Assembly: GCA_028874995.1 (NCBI GenBank)
Contig: JAPPGM010000048.1
Location: 1-54,245 of the forward strand
From: Gemmatimonadota bacterium
GTDB taxonomy: Bacteria; Gemmatimonadota; Gemmatimonadetes; Longimicrobiales; Gaopeijiaceae
Direction of reading: 5' to 3'
Length of the DNA: 54,245 nt
This document shows positions 33,952 through 42,947 of this stretch, one piece after another (position 1 is the first letter of the stretch; each line of letters starts with the position of its first letter). A program made the translations under genes and the position numbers. The notes under the pieces were generated by a model. That model was not told where the DNA came from. It searched no databases and saw only the letters and a program-made list of their open reading frames with translations.

Positions 33952-35560
33952 CCACCTCTTCCCGGTGCGAGATCAACACCGTCGTCCGCCCTTTCATCAC
34001 CTCCGCGTAGGCCGCCACCACCGTCGCCTGCGCCTCCGCGTCCAGCGCGCTCGTCGCCTCGTCCAGCACCAGAACGGCCGGATCGGCAAGCAGCGCCCGC
34101 GCGATCGCCACGCGCTGACGCTCCCCCGCCGAGAGCGCCCGGCCCTCTTCGCCCACCACCGTGTCGAGCCCGTCCGGGAGCGACGCGACGAAATCCCCCA
34201 GCCCCGCCCGCTCCACCGCCCGCGACACGGCCCCCCGGTCCGCCTCCGGACGCGCGTACCGCACGTTCTCCAGGATCGAGGTGTTGAAGACGAAGGTGTC
34301 CTGCGCCACCACCGCCACCTGCGCCCGGAGCTCCGCCAGCGCGACGTCGCGCAGGTCGGTGCCGTCGAGGAGGACACGGCCGCGGTCGGGGTCCAGGTGG
34401 CGCACCAGCAGGTCGGCGACGGTGGACTTGCCGCTCCCCGACCGCCCCGCCAGCGCCACCACCTCGCCCGGCGCGACGGTCAGCGCGAAGCCGTCCAGCA
34501 CGTCGGCGCCGCGGCCGTGGCCGCACGACACGTCCTCGAAGACGATCTCGCCGCGCACGGGGCCGAGGGGGACGGGCGCGGCCGGGTCCTCCACCTCGAC
34601 CGGCTCGTCGAGCAGTTCGTGCACGCGCCTCAGCGACACCCGCGCGGCCCCGAGTCCCGTGTAGAGCCCCATGAGACCCTGCACCGGACCGATCAGGCGG
34701 ATCTGGTAGGCCATGAAGGCGGTGAAGGTCCCGAGCGTCATCGCCCCGTCGATCACCCGCGACCCGCCGTAGAGGAAGACCACCGCCGTGCTGGCCGAGA
34801 GCAGGATCCCCGGCAGTCCCCCGGCCAGGTAGCTGAGGCGCTGCATCTTCATGAGCGCGGACACGAAGGCGTCGTTCAGCCGGCTGAAGCGCGCGGCCTC
34901 GCGTTCGCCCGCGTTCGCCGCGGCCACCAGGCGCGCACCGCGCAGCGTCTCGATCAGGAAGGCGCCGATCCCCGCGCTACGCTCCCGCATGACGCGCACG
35001 CGTACCACCAGGCGGCGCCGGTACGCCACGATCGCCCAGATCGCGGGGGGCAGCAGGGCGGTGGCGGCCAGGAAGAGCCGCCAGTCGAGCCAGAGCAGCA
35101 TGCCCACCGCGCCCGCCAGGAAGGCCACGTTGCCGAGCCACGCCAGCGCCGCGTCGGCCAAAACCCGTTGAATTTCGCTCACATCGTTGTTAATTCGTGA
35201 AATTATTTCACCAAGTGGCGTTTTTGCGAAAAACCGTGGCGAGAGGCGGTGCAGGTGGCGGTAGACGGTCACGCGCATGCGGAAGAGGATCTCGGCCGAG
35301 ACCTTCGTGTAGCGCATCCCGCTGACGAAGTTCAGAACGAAGCTGGCCGCGGTGACGAGGACGAAGAGGACGACGACCCGCTTGAGCGCGTCCATGTCCG
35401 CGCCGAGGAGGGCGTCGTCGACCAGGGTGCGGGTGAGGAAGGGGACGTAGAGGGCGAGCGCAGTGCCCGCGAGGTTGAGGAGGATGATGACCGCGAGGCG
35501 GCCCTTGAAGGGGACGATGTAGGCGAAGCCGCGGCGGATTTCGGGGTCGAGGATGGCCAT
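33866..35560 (-). CDS. qhpF: ABC transporter (fused permease-ATPase), QhpF type
   Basis: 564 residues, ATG at 35560. The first 310 residues are a six-helix exporter domain (VIILLNLAGTALALYVPFLTRTLVDDAL onward), the rest an ATPase with Walker A GRSGSGKST, signature LSAGERQRVAIARALL, Walker B VLVLDEATSALD and switch His in VLISHREEVV. This is a type I half-exporter. In qhp loci such a protein, QhpF, exports the processed QhpC peptide to the periplasm; that assignment rests on the neighbouring qhpE and on the qhpBC genes further upstream. Confidence 0.75.
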   Translation of the reverse strand: MAILDPEIRRGFAYIVPFKGRLAVIILLNLAGTALALYVPFLTRTLVDDALLGADMDALKRVVVLFVLVTAASFVLNFVSGMRYTKVSAEILFRMRVTVYRHLHRLSPRFFAKTPLGEIISRINNDVSEIQRVLADAALAWLGNVAFLAGAVGMLLWLDWRLFLAATALLPPAIWAIVAYRRRLVVRVRVMRERSAGIGAFLIETLRGARLVAAANAGEREAARFSRLNDAFVSALMKMQRLSYLAGGLPGILLSASTAVVFLYGGSRVIDGAMTLGTFTAFMAYQIRLIGPVQGLMGLYTGLGAARVSLRRVHELLDEPVEVEDPAAPVPLGPVRGEIVFEDVSCGHGRGADVLDGFALTVAPGEVVALAGRSGSGKSTVADLLVRHLDPDRGRVLLDGTDLRDVALAELRAQVAVVAQDTFVFNTSILENVRYARPEADRGAVSRAVERAGLGDFVASLPDGLDTVVGEEGRALSAGERQRVAIARALLADPAVLVLDEATSALDAEAQATVVAAYAEVMKGRTTVLISHREEVVRSADRVVVLEGGRVVEMFAPAGNRGAP

Positions 35561-35591
35561 GCACCACATTCGGCAGGTGGCGCGGTTCTGG

Positions 35592-36887
35592 CTAGCCGCC
35601 CCGCCGAATCCGGTAGGCCTCCACCCTCTCGGAATCGAACCGGTCCCGTCCCACGACCAGAAGGAAGTCCCTGTCGATCCAGCAGACGAACAGATGGCCG
35701 CGGCACAGGAAGAACACCGGTACGTCCTTGGCCAGGACACCGAGCCATCGCCCATCCGGACCGAAGATGCTCCATTGATCCGCCGCCCACGTCTCCGAGT
35801 CGGAATACTCGCTGACCCACAGATACCCCTCCGCATCTACCATGAGACCGTCGATCGGCGGATAGGTCTGCACGCTCCGCATCGCCTCGAGTTTGCTTTC
35901 CGGAAGCGAAAAGCCCTGCGACTCGTAGAACCTGGCATTCCGATCTTCCCATGCCCTCCTTGCCTTGTCGGTTACGCGGAAAGGATCGGTCGTGCGCCTA
36001 ATGATCCTGAGCAGGACGCCATCGGGCGAGAACTGGTGGATCTCGTTCCGGTCGCCGCGGCTGACGTAGATCGCAGGGGGATCGCGTCGCGTTGCGATGA
36101 ACCTGGGGCACGCGAACGAGTGGGCCCTGTAGGTAGTGTCGACTCTGAGGAATTCGTCGGCGGGGTCCTCGCTCACCTGCGCCTCGTCGAGGATCTCGCC
36201 CCTCATCGACACCCGAATCCTGTCCCAGCGCCGTGTCGGCGAACAGTCGCTCCACGCCGGCTCGGCCTCGGATTGCCGGCCCGTCTTCGACGATACGAAC
36301 GATCCATCGCTTAACGGGAAGCGGAAACTCTCGCCCCAGAGGTCGTGCTCCCTCAGCCTCAAGTGGTCTACGGACCGTTCTTTCAAGAGCGTGCCGGCCG
36401 TATTGAAGTAGTCGATCGACGTCATGTGGTAGTCCCACACGACCAGCGTGTCGGGCGGCAGGTACTGGAGCTTTTCCGGACGGGTGAACTCGCCCGGGCC
36501 ATCGCCTGCCCGGCCGATGATCCGCGACAGCTCGCCCGAGGGTTCGAAGAGCAGGAGCTGCTGGTTCTCGGACGACAGGACCGCCACGCGGCCGTCGGGC
36601 AAGCGCACCAACCCCACCACCCGCCAGATCAGCTGGGCGGAATCGTCGGCCAGCGCGTCGATATCCTCCACCCCGCCCAGTACGAACTCGGGGTCCGGAT
36701 CGATGGTCCAGAACCGCCCTGCAGCGTGTTCCGGCGCGTGGTTCTCGACGATTTCGACGCCGGCGGAATCCCACACGGTGAAGGTCGGAGCTTCGGCGGA
36801 ATCACTTCCGTCGCCGGGCATGCGGTCGCACGCCGACACGGTGATCGCCACCGCCACGGTGGCACGGAAGGCAGGGCGGCAACGCAT
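35592..36887 (-). CDS. Six-bladed beta-propeller lipoprotein (subfamily B, copy 1)
   Basis: 431 residues, ATG at 36887, lipobox Cys20 (TVSAC). Subfamily B is marked by DSAGVEIVENHAPEH, FWTIDPDPEFVLGG, the blade motif RAGDGPGEF, LQYLPPDTLVVWDY, the IIRRTTDP segment, and a C-terminal VEAYRIRRGG. It ends 31 bp before qhpF, so it may share a transcript with the exporter. Role unknown. Confidence 0.85.
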   Translation of the reverse strand: MRCRPAFRATVAVAITVSACDRMPGDGSDSAEAPTFTVWDSAGVEIVENHAPEHAAGRFWTIDPDPEFVLGGVEDIDALADDSAQLIWRVVGLVRLPDGRVAVLSSENQQLLLFEPSGELSRIIGRAGDGPGEFTRPEKLQYLPPDTLVVWDYHMTSIDYFNTAGTLLKERSVDHLRLREHDLWGESFRFPLSDGSFVSSKTGRQSEAEPAWSDCSPTRRWDRIRVSMRGEILDEAQVSEDPADEFLRVDTTYRAHSFACPRFIATRRDPPAIYVSRGDRNEIHQFSPDGVLLRIIRRTTDPFRVTDKARRAWEDRNARFYESQGFSLPESKLEAMRSVQTYPPIDGLMVDAEGYLWVSEYSDSETWAADQWSIFGPDGRWLGVLAKDVPVFFLCRGHLFVCWIDRDFLLVVGRDRFDSERVEAYRIRRGG

Positions 36888-36921
36888 CACGAGTCTCCTC
36901 TGGCTGTGTCCCGGCGGACCG

Positions 36922-38223
36922 TCAGTCCCTCTGTTCAATGAACCCATGGAGCACCACCGACTCCACATCGAGTTCGTCCCTGACCCGCAGCAGCACATGG
37001 TCGTCGCCGATGTCCAGGATTCTCGCGCCGCGGGGCAGGTCCATCGTGGCCTCGAGGGAGCCGGAGGGTGTGAACGCGAGCCACGTCGCGGAGGATGCGC
37101 CCGGCGGCACGAACTGCTGGACCCAGAGCAACCCGTCGCTCCCGACCTGAAACCCCTCGTAGGACCGCGCCGTGTCGGGGTAGGGGAACTGATCCGCGGT
37201 CCGGCGGTGTTCCGCAATGGACTGGTCATCGTAACTGCCCCGCGAAAGCCGCTCCTCGATCCAGGTCTTCTTGAGGTCGTCCGTGACCGGAACGCGCGGT
37301 GCCGTCCACCGAATGATGGTCTTGAGTTGGCCCGTCCGATTCAGCACCTCGATCTCGGGCCTGCCTCCCTCGCCGACCGCAACCGCCGATCCCCATGCCA
37401 GGGCCAGGCCGTGCGGGGCGAACGGAACAGCGGTCGTCCCGTTCATCGGCCCGATCTCCGTCTGCATCTCGACCCGAGCGAGGCTGAGGCCGGGCACGCG
37501 ACCGATGGCACCCTCGTATTCACCGTCCTCCCCGAAGGTGTGCATGACGAGAGTCTCCCTCCACGACTGGTTGCCGGAATACACGACAATCCCCCGGTCG
37601 TCCACACCCGCCGGCTCCGGGCGGTCGCGTATCTCCACCATCAGGTAGCCGCGGTCGAACCTCCCGGCAAGCCGCGGTCCCGGCGTCAGCGCTCCCGTCT
37701 CCAGGACGTGCGTACCCACCATCGCGCCCGAGGAATCGAAGACCCTGACACGGCGGACTCGGTGGTCCCAGGTCTCCACGCGCCCGCCGCTCAGGGCGAA
37801 GATCTCGAAGAGCCTGGCGCAGGCCCCGGCCGAAAACTCGTCGGGGCCCTCACCCTCGCGCCCGGCCCCCGTCAGGTAGACCCCGGAGGTGTCGTACCAC
37901 CTGAGGATGGGCGGCAGACAGTTGGACACGACGATTTGCCCGTTGTCGAGGAGCCGGGCGCCGGAGACATCGTAGAAGAGGTAGGCGGTATCGCCGCTGA
38001 CGACTCCGATTCGCGTCCGCGGTTCGTCGGAGAGGACAAGGCGCGCCGGCGGCGTATGCGAGACCACCACGGTGATGCCCGCGCTGTCGTAGCGCTGTGC
38101 GGGGACGATCTCGACGGGCGGGTCGCCACACCCGGCGGCCGCCGTCGAGGCCACGGCCAGAGTGAACAGCCCGCGCGCCCGCATGACCATCACGGCGGCG
38201 TCGTTCGGTCGCTGGCACATCAT
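36922..38223 (-). CDS. Six-bladed beta-propeller lipoprotein (divergent, subfamily D1)
   Basis: 433 residues from the first of two adjacent ATGs (38223), which has GGAGG seven bases upstream. Lipobox Cys32 (TAAAGC). It keeps the GREGEGPDEF motif and a VTDDLKKTWIEERL segment analogous to subfamily B, but otherwise its blades differ. It lies 34 bp upstream of the subfamily B copy 1 gene and is probably co-transcribed with it. Function unknown. Confidence 0.82.
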   Translation of the reverse strand: MMCQRPNDAAVMVMRARGLFTLAVASTAAAGCGDPPVEIVPAQRYDSAGITVVVSHTPPARLVLSDEPRTRIGVVSGDTAYLFYDVSGARLLDNGQIVVSNCLPPILRWYDTSGVYLTGAGREGEGPDEFSAGACARLFEIFALSGGRVETWDHRVRRVRVFDSSGAMVGTHVLETGALTPGPRLAGRFDRGYLMVEIRDRPEPAGVDDRGIVVYSGNQSWRETLVMHTFGEDGEYEGAIGRVPGLSLARVEMQTEIGPMNGTTAVPFAPHGLALAWGSAVAVGEGGRPEIEVLNRTGQLKTIIRWTAPRVPVTDDLKKTWIEERLSRGSYDDQSIAEHRRTADQFPYPDTARSYEGFQVGSDGLLWVQQFVPPGASSATWLAFTPSGSLEATMDLPRGARILDIGDDHVLLRVRDELDVESVVLHGFIEQRD

Positions 38224-38321
38224 GCTTCTGCCTCCGTGGGTCTGACGCACCGCCCTTGGTCCCATTACTTGGAGAGGCGTGCTCCCCGCCCGGGTTGTCT
38301 TCCGGCGCGTCGCCGTCCTCG

Positions 38322-39620
38322 CTATCCATCCCGCCGAACGCGGTACCCCTCGACCCGTTCCCGGCCCAGCTCGTCCCTTCGCACGACTAGAAAGTAGTCC
38401 TTCCCCACCCGGCAGTTGGAGGTAGCCCGCGCACACAGGCCCACATCCGGAGCCGCGGGATCCGGCGGGAAGGCCAGGACTCCCAGCCATCGCCCCTCCG
38501 GGCTGAAGACGCCCCACTGGTCCGGTATCCCGGACTCCGAAGCCGACCACTCCCTGACCCAGAGGTAGCCGTCGGCGTCCACCAGGATGGACTCGATCGC
38601 GGGGTACTTCTCCCTCCTGGGAATCGGTTCGTCGTCTTCGGTTTGCGGGGGCCAACCGTCCATTGCACGGTTCCGGGTCCGATGAGCCAACTCGGCCTCC
38701 CACGCCTTGTCGGTCACCGGCGGCGGCTCGGTCGTGCGCCGGATGATGCGCACCAGCGTACCGTCCAGCGACCACTGCCGGATCTCCACGTGGTCGTTGC
38801 TGATGTAGACAAACGGGGGATCGCCGCCCGCCGCCACGTGAGTCCCATATGGCCTGGCACAGCCGAATGAGTGCGCGGCGTAGGCGTCGTCGATTCGCAG
38901 GAGTTCTTCGCCATGCACTGTCACTCCTTCGGCCCGAAGCGGGCTGCCCATCAACGCCCAGGACAGACCGTGCGCCGCCAGGTGAGAGCAATCGCCGGGG
39001 GATTCGTCAGCGGTCAGGTCCGGGACACCCGCCAGGAAGGACCCGTGCGGCAGGGGGAGCCTGAGCGATTCCGCCCCGGCCCCGTGCACGCTCATCCTGG
39101 CGAAATCGAGCGAACGCTCCTTCAGGAGATTCCCATCGGGATCGAAGTAGTCGATGGACGACAGGAAGTAGTCCCATACGACCAGCGTGTCGGGCGGCAG
39201 ATGCTGGAGCGCCAGCGGGTGGGTGAACTCGCCGGGGCCTTCTCCCGGTCCACCGATGATCCGGGACAGTTCGCCCGAGGGTTCGAAGAGCATGAGTTGA
39301 CGGCTCCCGGAAGATAGGACCGCCACTCGGCCGTCGGGCAAACGCGCCAGTCCCGCCACACGCCAGATCAACTGCGCCGAATCATCGGCCAGGCCGCTCA
39401 GGTCTTCGGACCCGCCGAGCACGAACTCCGGCTCGGGGTCGACGGTCCAGAAGCTCTCGGCGGGATGCTCGGGGGCGTGGTTCTCGACGATCTCGATGCC
39501 GGCGGAATCCCGGACGGTGACGGTGGGGTTTTCGGCTGTGTCACCAAAGGGCGCCCGGTCGCACCCGAACACGGCCGGCGAGATCGCGAGGGCAACGGGA
39601 AGGGTCAGTCGTTCGAGCAT
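38322..39620 (-). CDS. Six-bladed beta-propeller lipoprotein (subfamily B, copy 2)
   Basis: 432 residues from the ATG at 39620, behind GGGAGG; an upstream GTG would lengthen it by 10. Lipobox Cys20 (AVFGC). It carries DSAGIEIVENHAPEH, FWTVDPEPEFVLGG, GGPGEGPGEF, HLPPDTLVVWDY, IIRRTTEPPPVTDKAW and the ending VEGYRVRRDG. It follows the 168-residue membrane protein gene by 30 bp, a pairing repeated at 42948-44755. Confidence 0.86.
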   Translation of the reverse strand: MLERLTLPVALAISPAVFGCDRAPFGDTAENPTVTVRDSAGIEIVENHAPEHPAESFWTVDPEPEFVLGGSEDLSGLADDSAQLIWRVAGLARLPDGRVAVLSSGSRQLMLFEPSGELSRIIGGPGEGPGEFTHPLALQHLPPDTLVVWDYFLSSIDYFDPDGNLLKERSLDFARMSVHGAGAESLRLPLPHGSFLAGVPDLTADESPGDCSHLAAHGLSWALMGSPLRAEGVTVHGEELLRIDDAYAAHSFGCARPYGTHVAAGGDPPFVYISNDHVEIRQWSLDGTLVRIIRRTTEPPPVTDKAWEAELAHRTRNRAMDGWPPQTEDDEPIPRREKYPAIESILVDADGYLWVREWSASESGIPDQWGVFSPEGRWLGVLAFPPDPAAPDVGLCARATSNCRVGKDYFLVVRRDELGRERVEGYRVRRDG

Positions 39621-39650
39621 CCGCAACCTCCCTGCCGCGAAACAAGACAT

Positions 39651-40157
39651 TCAGAAGCGAAGCGACACCCCCAACCCGAGCTGCCCGTTCGGCGTGACCG
39701 ACAGGGCGAGGCCCGCGTCGTCGAGGTTGAGACGCCTCCGGTAGAACGCATTGGTTCTGTTTGCCAGCCTCCACGCAGAAACAGATGCCCAAATGCGACT
39801 TCCGTAGAACACTGCGACACCGGCAACACCCACGATGGTTTCCACAGTGCACGGATCGTGTCGGCAATCAGGGTGGTTCGCAACGAAGCCGGCCGCGAGC
39901 CATGTGATCGCTCCTCCCGCCGTCAGCCAGGCCGCCAGCTTGCCCGCATCCCGATCGCCCGCGTAGTCGTAGCCGGCAGTGGGAATGATCAATTCGAGCG
40001 TTGCAGCGAGGAACGGGCTCTTCTTCATGTCCTCATAGCGTTCCTCGGGACTCTTCTGGGGGGGCCGCACGATAGTCGGTCGCTGGGCGTGGACCTGGCC
40101 GGCATGGCCGAGGAGAGCGCCGAGAACGAGCAGGGAGGTGACGTAACGGTGCTTCAT
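39651..40157 (-). CDS. Small exported membrane protein paired with propeller (copy 1)
   Basis: 168 residues, ATG at 40157. A signal peptide ends near LGHAGQVHAQ. The mature start RPTIVRPPQKSPEERYEDMKKSPFLAATLELIIPTAGYDYAGD is followed by two or three hydrophobic segments and an ending SVTPNGQLGLGVSLRF that looks like a beta strand. It resembles small DUF5683-type membrane proteins only loosely. It is close to the 44249 gene, and both precede a subfamily B propeller gene. Confidence 0.75.
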   Translation of the reverse strand: MKHRYVTSLLVLGALLGHAGQVHAQRPTIVRPPQKSPEERYEDMKKSPFLAATLELIIPTAGYDYAGDRDAGKLAAWLTAGGAITWLAAGFVANHPDCRHDPCTVETIVGVAGVAVFYGSRIWASVSAWRLANRTNAFYRRRLNLDDAGLALSVTPNGQLGLGVSLRF

Positions 40158-40334
40158 CTGCGAATCTCCTGCCGTTCAAGCTCCCATCCCGGTGCGCTTC
40201 TTTGCACCCCCTCCGCGAGCAAACGTGCACCTCCCGGGTTCCAGCGGCAATGGTCCGCCTCCCCTGTGTGGCCCGTCTTCGGGTGCTACCCTGAGCGTTT
40301 GCTTCGGACGAATAGTGCTGCGAGCCTTGTAGCC

Positions 40335-41576
40335 ATGAGGTACGTCAACCGGAAGTGCCACGTCGCCATCGTCCTGTACTGCACGGCGTGCGGCCCTTCC
40401 GACCGGACCGAGGAGAGCCTTCCCAGCCGCGTGGACAGCGCGGGCGTGGCGATCGTCCGGAACACGGATCAGCCGTGGCCTCGCGGGGAACTGGTCCAGC
40501 CCGCCAGGCGCGTCTTCGGTTCCGAGACCGAAGGCCCGGAGCTGTTCGGTGGACTCGGCAACGTTCGCTTGCACCCGAATGGATCGCTGTGGATCAAGGA
40601 GCGGCAAACCCAGGAGATTCGGGTGTTCGACTCCGGCTCCGGGGCGCATCTGTTCACGGTCGGTGGGCGGGGTGACGGCCCTGGTGACTTCCGGCAGAGC
40701 AAGTTCCTGGGGTTCGACGGCGAAGGAATCGCCTACGTGTATGACTTTGAACACCGGCGACTGTCCGTGTTTTCCGAGAGCGGTGAGTTGCTGCGCACCG
40801 ACCTGATGCCGTCGTCCCTCGGCTTCCGGCCGGATCCACACCACGTGACCCGGGCGGGAACCCTTCTTGGCCAGATCGCGAGAGAAATGGGGCGCATACC
40901 GGCAGACGGCTCGACGTTCAGGGATACGGTCCGCATGTGGACCATGCCGCTGGACGGGACGGCCCCCGCTCTCGTGTCGGAGACACCTGGCGCACTGTGG
41001 TACTTCCGGGATCGAACGCAGGTCGTCGTACCGTACACCGGGATCCTGCCGTCCCCGTACGCCGGCGGCCCCCTTCACGGATTCCGGGACGACCGCGTCT
41101 ACGTGGTCGATGACACCGGGGAGGCGTCGTTTTCCGTGTACGGCCCGGTAGGTCTCGAGCGCAGGGTCGAGATGGCCCGGGCACCCCGAACGATCGATGG
41201 CCGCTCCACGGCGATGTTCGTTGAGCATTTGCGGGGCATCCGCTTTCCCGAATACCAGGTGCGGATCTACGAGGAGCACCTGTCCGACATGCCGATACCG
41301 GAGACGCGACGTCATTGGGATGCGCTCGTGGTCACGGATCGAGGTGGCGTGTGGCTCCAGCAAGTCGGCGGCACCGAAGCGGCGCCGGCGGACCTCCCAC
41401 CGGAGAATCGATTCTGGGACGTATTCGACGCCGAGGGCTTCCTTGTCGGCCATATTCAACTGCCCGGCAACGTCTCGCCGGCGCAGGTGAGGGGACAGTC
41501 CGTGGTCGTGGTCGTCCGTGACGAGATGGACCGCGCCACGGTCGCGATCCACGAGGTTCGATGGACGGGGGCGTAG
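40335..41576 (+). CDS. Six-bladed beta-propeller lipoprotein (divergent, subfamily D2)
   Basis: 413 residues, ATG at 40335, with lipobox Cys19 (YCTAC). It keeps the VDSAGVAIVRNTDQ start and GGRGDGPGDF motif of the family but the blades diverge from subfamilies A-C. It is the only plus-strand propeller inside the array and is divergent from the 168-residue protein gene, 177 bp away. Function unknown. Confidence 0.82.
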   Translation: MRYVNRKCHVAIVLYCTACGPSDRTEESLPSRVDSAGVAIVRNTDQPWPRGELVQPARRVFGSETEGPELFGGLGNVRLHPNGSLWIKERQTQEIRVFDSGSGAHLFTVGGRGDGPGDFRQSKFLGFDGEGIAYVYDFEHRRLSVFSESGELLRTDLMPSSLGFRPDPHHVTRAGTLLGQIAREMGRIPADGSTFRDTVRMWTMPLDGTAPALVSETPGALWYFRDRTQVVVPYTGILPSPYAGGPLHGFRDDRVYVVDDTGEASFSVYGPVGLERRVEMARAPRTIDGRSTAMFVEHLRGIRFPEYQVRIYEEHLSDMPIPETRRHWDALVVTDRGGVWLQQVGGTEAAPADLPPENRFWDVFDAEGFLVGHIQLPGNVSPAQVRGQSVVVVVRDEMDRATVAIHEVRWTGA

Positions 41577-41585
41577 GAGGCTCCC

Positions 41586-42866
41586 CTACGTCCGCCGCCG
41601 AATCCGGTACCCCTCCACCCTCTCCACCCCCAGCTCGTCGCGCCTGACGGCCAGGAAGTAGTCCCTTCCCACCCAGCAGGGGGTGGCGTCCCGACCACAC
41701 ATCTGATAGTCCGGCGCCCCGGGATCCGGCGGGAAGGGCAGCACGCCCAGCCATCGCCCATCCGGGCTGAAGACGCTCCACTGGTCCGGAATCCCGGACT
41801 CCGACGCCGACCACTCCTTGACCCACAGGAATCCCTCCGGACTCACAAGCATGGATTCGACCGAGGCGTACTTCTCCCTCCTGGGTACCGGCCCTTCCTC
41901 TTCCGGTCGCGGCGGCCAGCCCATCATTTCCCGATACGCCTCCAGGTGCGCCAGTTCGGCCTGCCACGCCTTGTCGGTGACGGGCGGCGGCTCGGTGGTG
42001 CGGCGAATGATCCGCACAAGCGTACCGTCCATCGATCGCTGATGCACCTCGTTGCCGCCGTTGCGGATGTAGAACGAGGGGGGATCGCCTCCCGCGGCCA
42101 GCAGGCTGAAGAAACTGCTGGAGCATCCGAACGGGTGCGCGGCGTAGCTGTCGTCGATCTTCAGGAGTTCTTCCGCGTGCAGGACCATCTCCCCGAAGCG
42201 GGCGGACTGGCTCGTGACCGTCAGGTGGGTGCAATCGTCCGGGGATGCGTCGGCAATCGTGTCCATGACCCCGACCAGGAAGGACCCGTCCGGAAGCGGG
42301 ATCCTGCGCGACTCGCCCCAGGCGCCGAGGTCCCTCAGCCTGGCGTAGTCGACCGTGCGTTCCCTGAGCAGCTCGCCGCTGGAATCGAAGTAGTCGACCG
42401 CCCTCAGAAAGTAGTCCCACACGACCAGCGTGTCGGGGGGCAGGTACTGCAGCCGTTCCGGCCGGGTGAACTCGCCGGGACCCTCGCCCGGCCCGCCTAC
42501 GATCCTGGCCAGCTCTCCCGAAGCTTCAAAGAGCATGAGCTGCTTGTTCTCGGAGGACAGGACGGCCACCGTGCCATCCGGCAGCCGCGCCAGTCCGACC
42601 ACGCTCCAGATCAGTTGGGCCGAGTCGTTGGCGAGTTCGCCCGGGTTCTCGGACCCTCCCAGTACGAATTCGGGTTCCGGGTCGATGGTCCAGAACTCCC
42701 CGTCCGCGTACTCGGGCGCGTGGTTCTCGACGATTTCGACGCCGGCCGAGTCCCAAACGGTGAAGGTCGGATCCGCCTCGGCCGCGCTGTCGTCCGCGGG
42801 CCGTTCACAACCGGACGCGGCCAGGGAAAGGGAAAGAGCGGCGACAATGGTCACTTGCCTGAACAT
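41586..42866 (-). CDS. Six-bladed beta-propeller lipoprotein (subfamily B, copy 3)
   Basis: 426 residues from the ATG at 42866, preceded by GGAGA. Lipobox Cys20 (AASGC). It shows DSAGVEIVENHAPEY, FWTIDPEPEFVLGG, GGPGEGPGEF, YLPPDTLVVWDY, IIRRTTEPPPVTDKAW and a final VEGYRIRRRT. Closest in sequence to copies 2 and 4, from which it seems recently derived. Convergent with the D2 gene, whose stop is 9 bp away. Function unknown. Confidence 0.86.
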   Translation of the reverse strand: MFRQVTIVAALSLSLAASGCERPADDSAAEADPTFTVWDSAGVEIVENHAPEYADGEFWTIDPEPEFVLGGSENPGELANDSAQLIWSVVGLARLPDGTVAVLSSENKQLMLFEASGELARIVGGPGEGPGEFTRPERLQYLPPDTLVVWDYFLRAVDYFDSSGELLRERTVDYARLRDLGAWGESRRIPLPDGSFLVGVMDTIADASPDDCTHLTVTSQSARFGEMVLHAEELLKIDDSYAAHPFGCSSSFFSLLAAGGDPPSFYIRNGGNEVHQRSMDGTLVRIIRRTTEPPPVTDKAWQAELAHLEAYREMMGWPPRPEEEGPVPRREKYASVESMLVSPEGFLWVKEWSASESGIPDQWSVFSPDGRWLGVLPFPPDPGAPDYQMCGRDATPCWVGRDYFLAVRRDELGVERVEGYRIRRRT

Positions 42867-42947
42867 TCGCGGTCTCCTGTCCAAAATATGACTAGATAAT
42901 CTGACTAACTTTAGCACCTCTACGGTTCCCCGAAACACGTCAAGAGG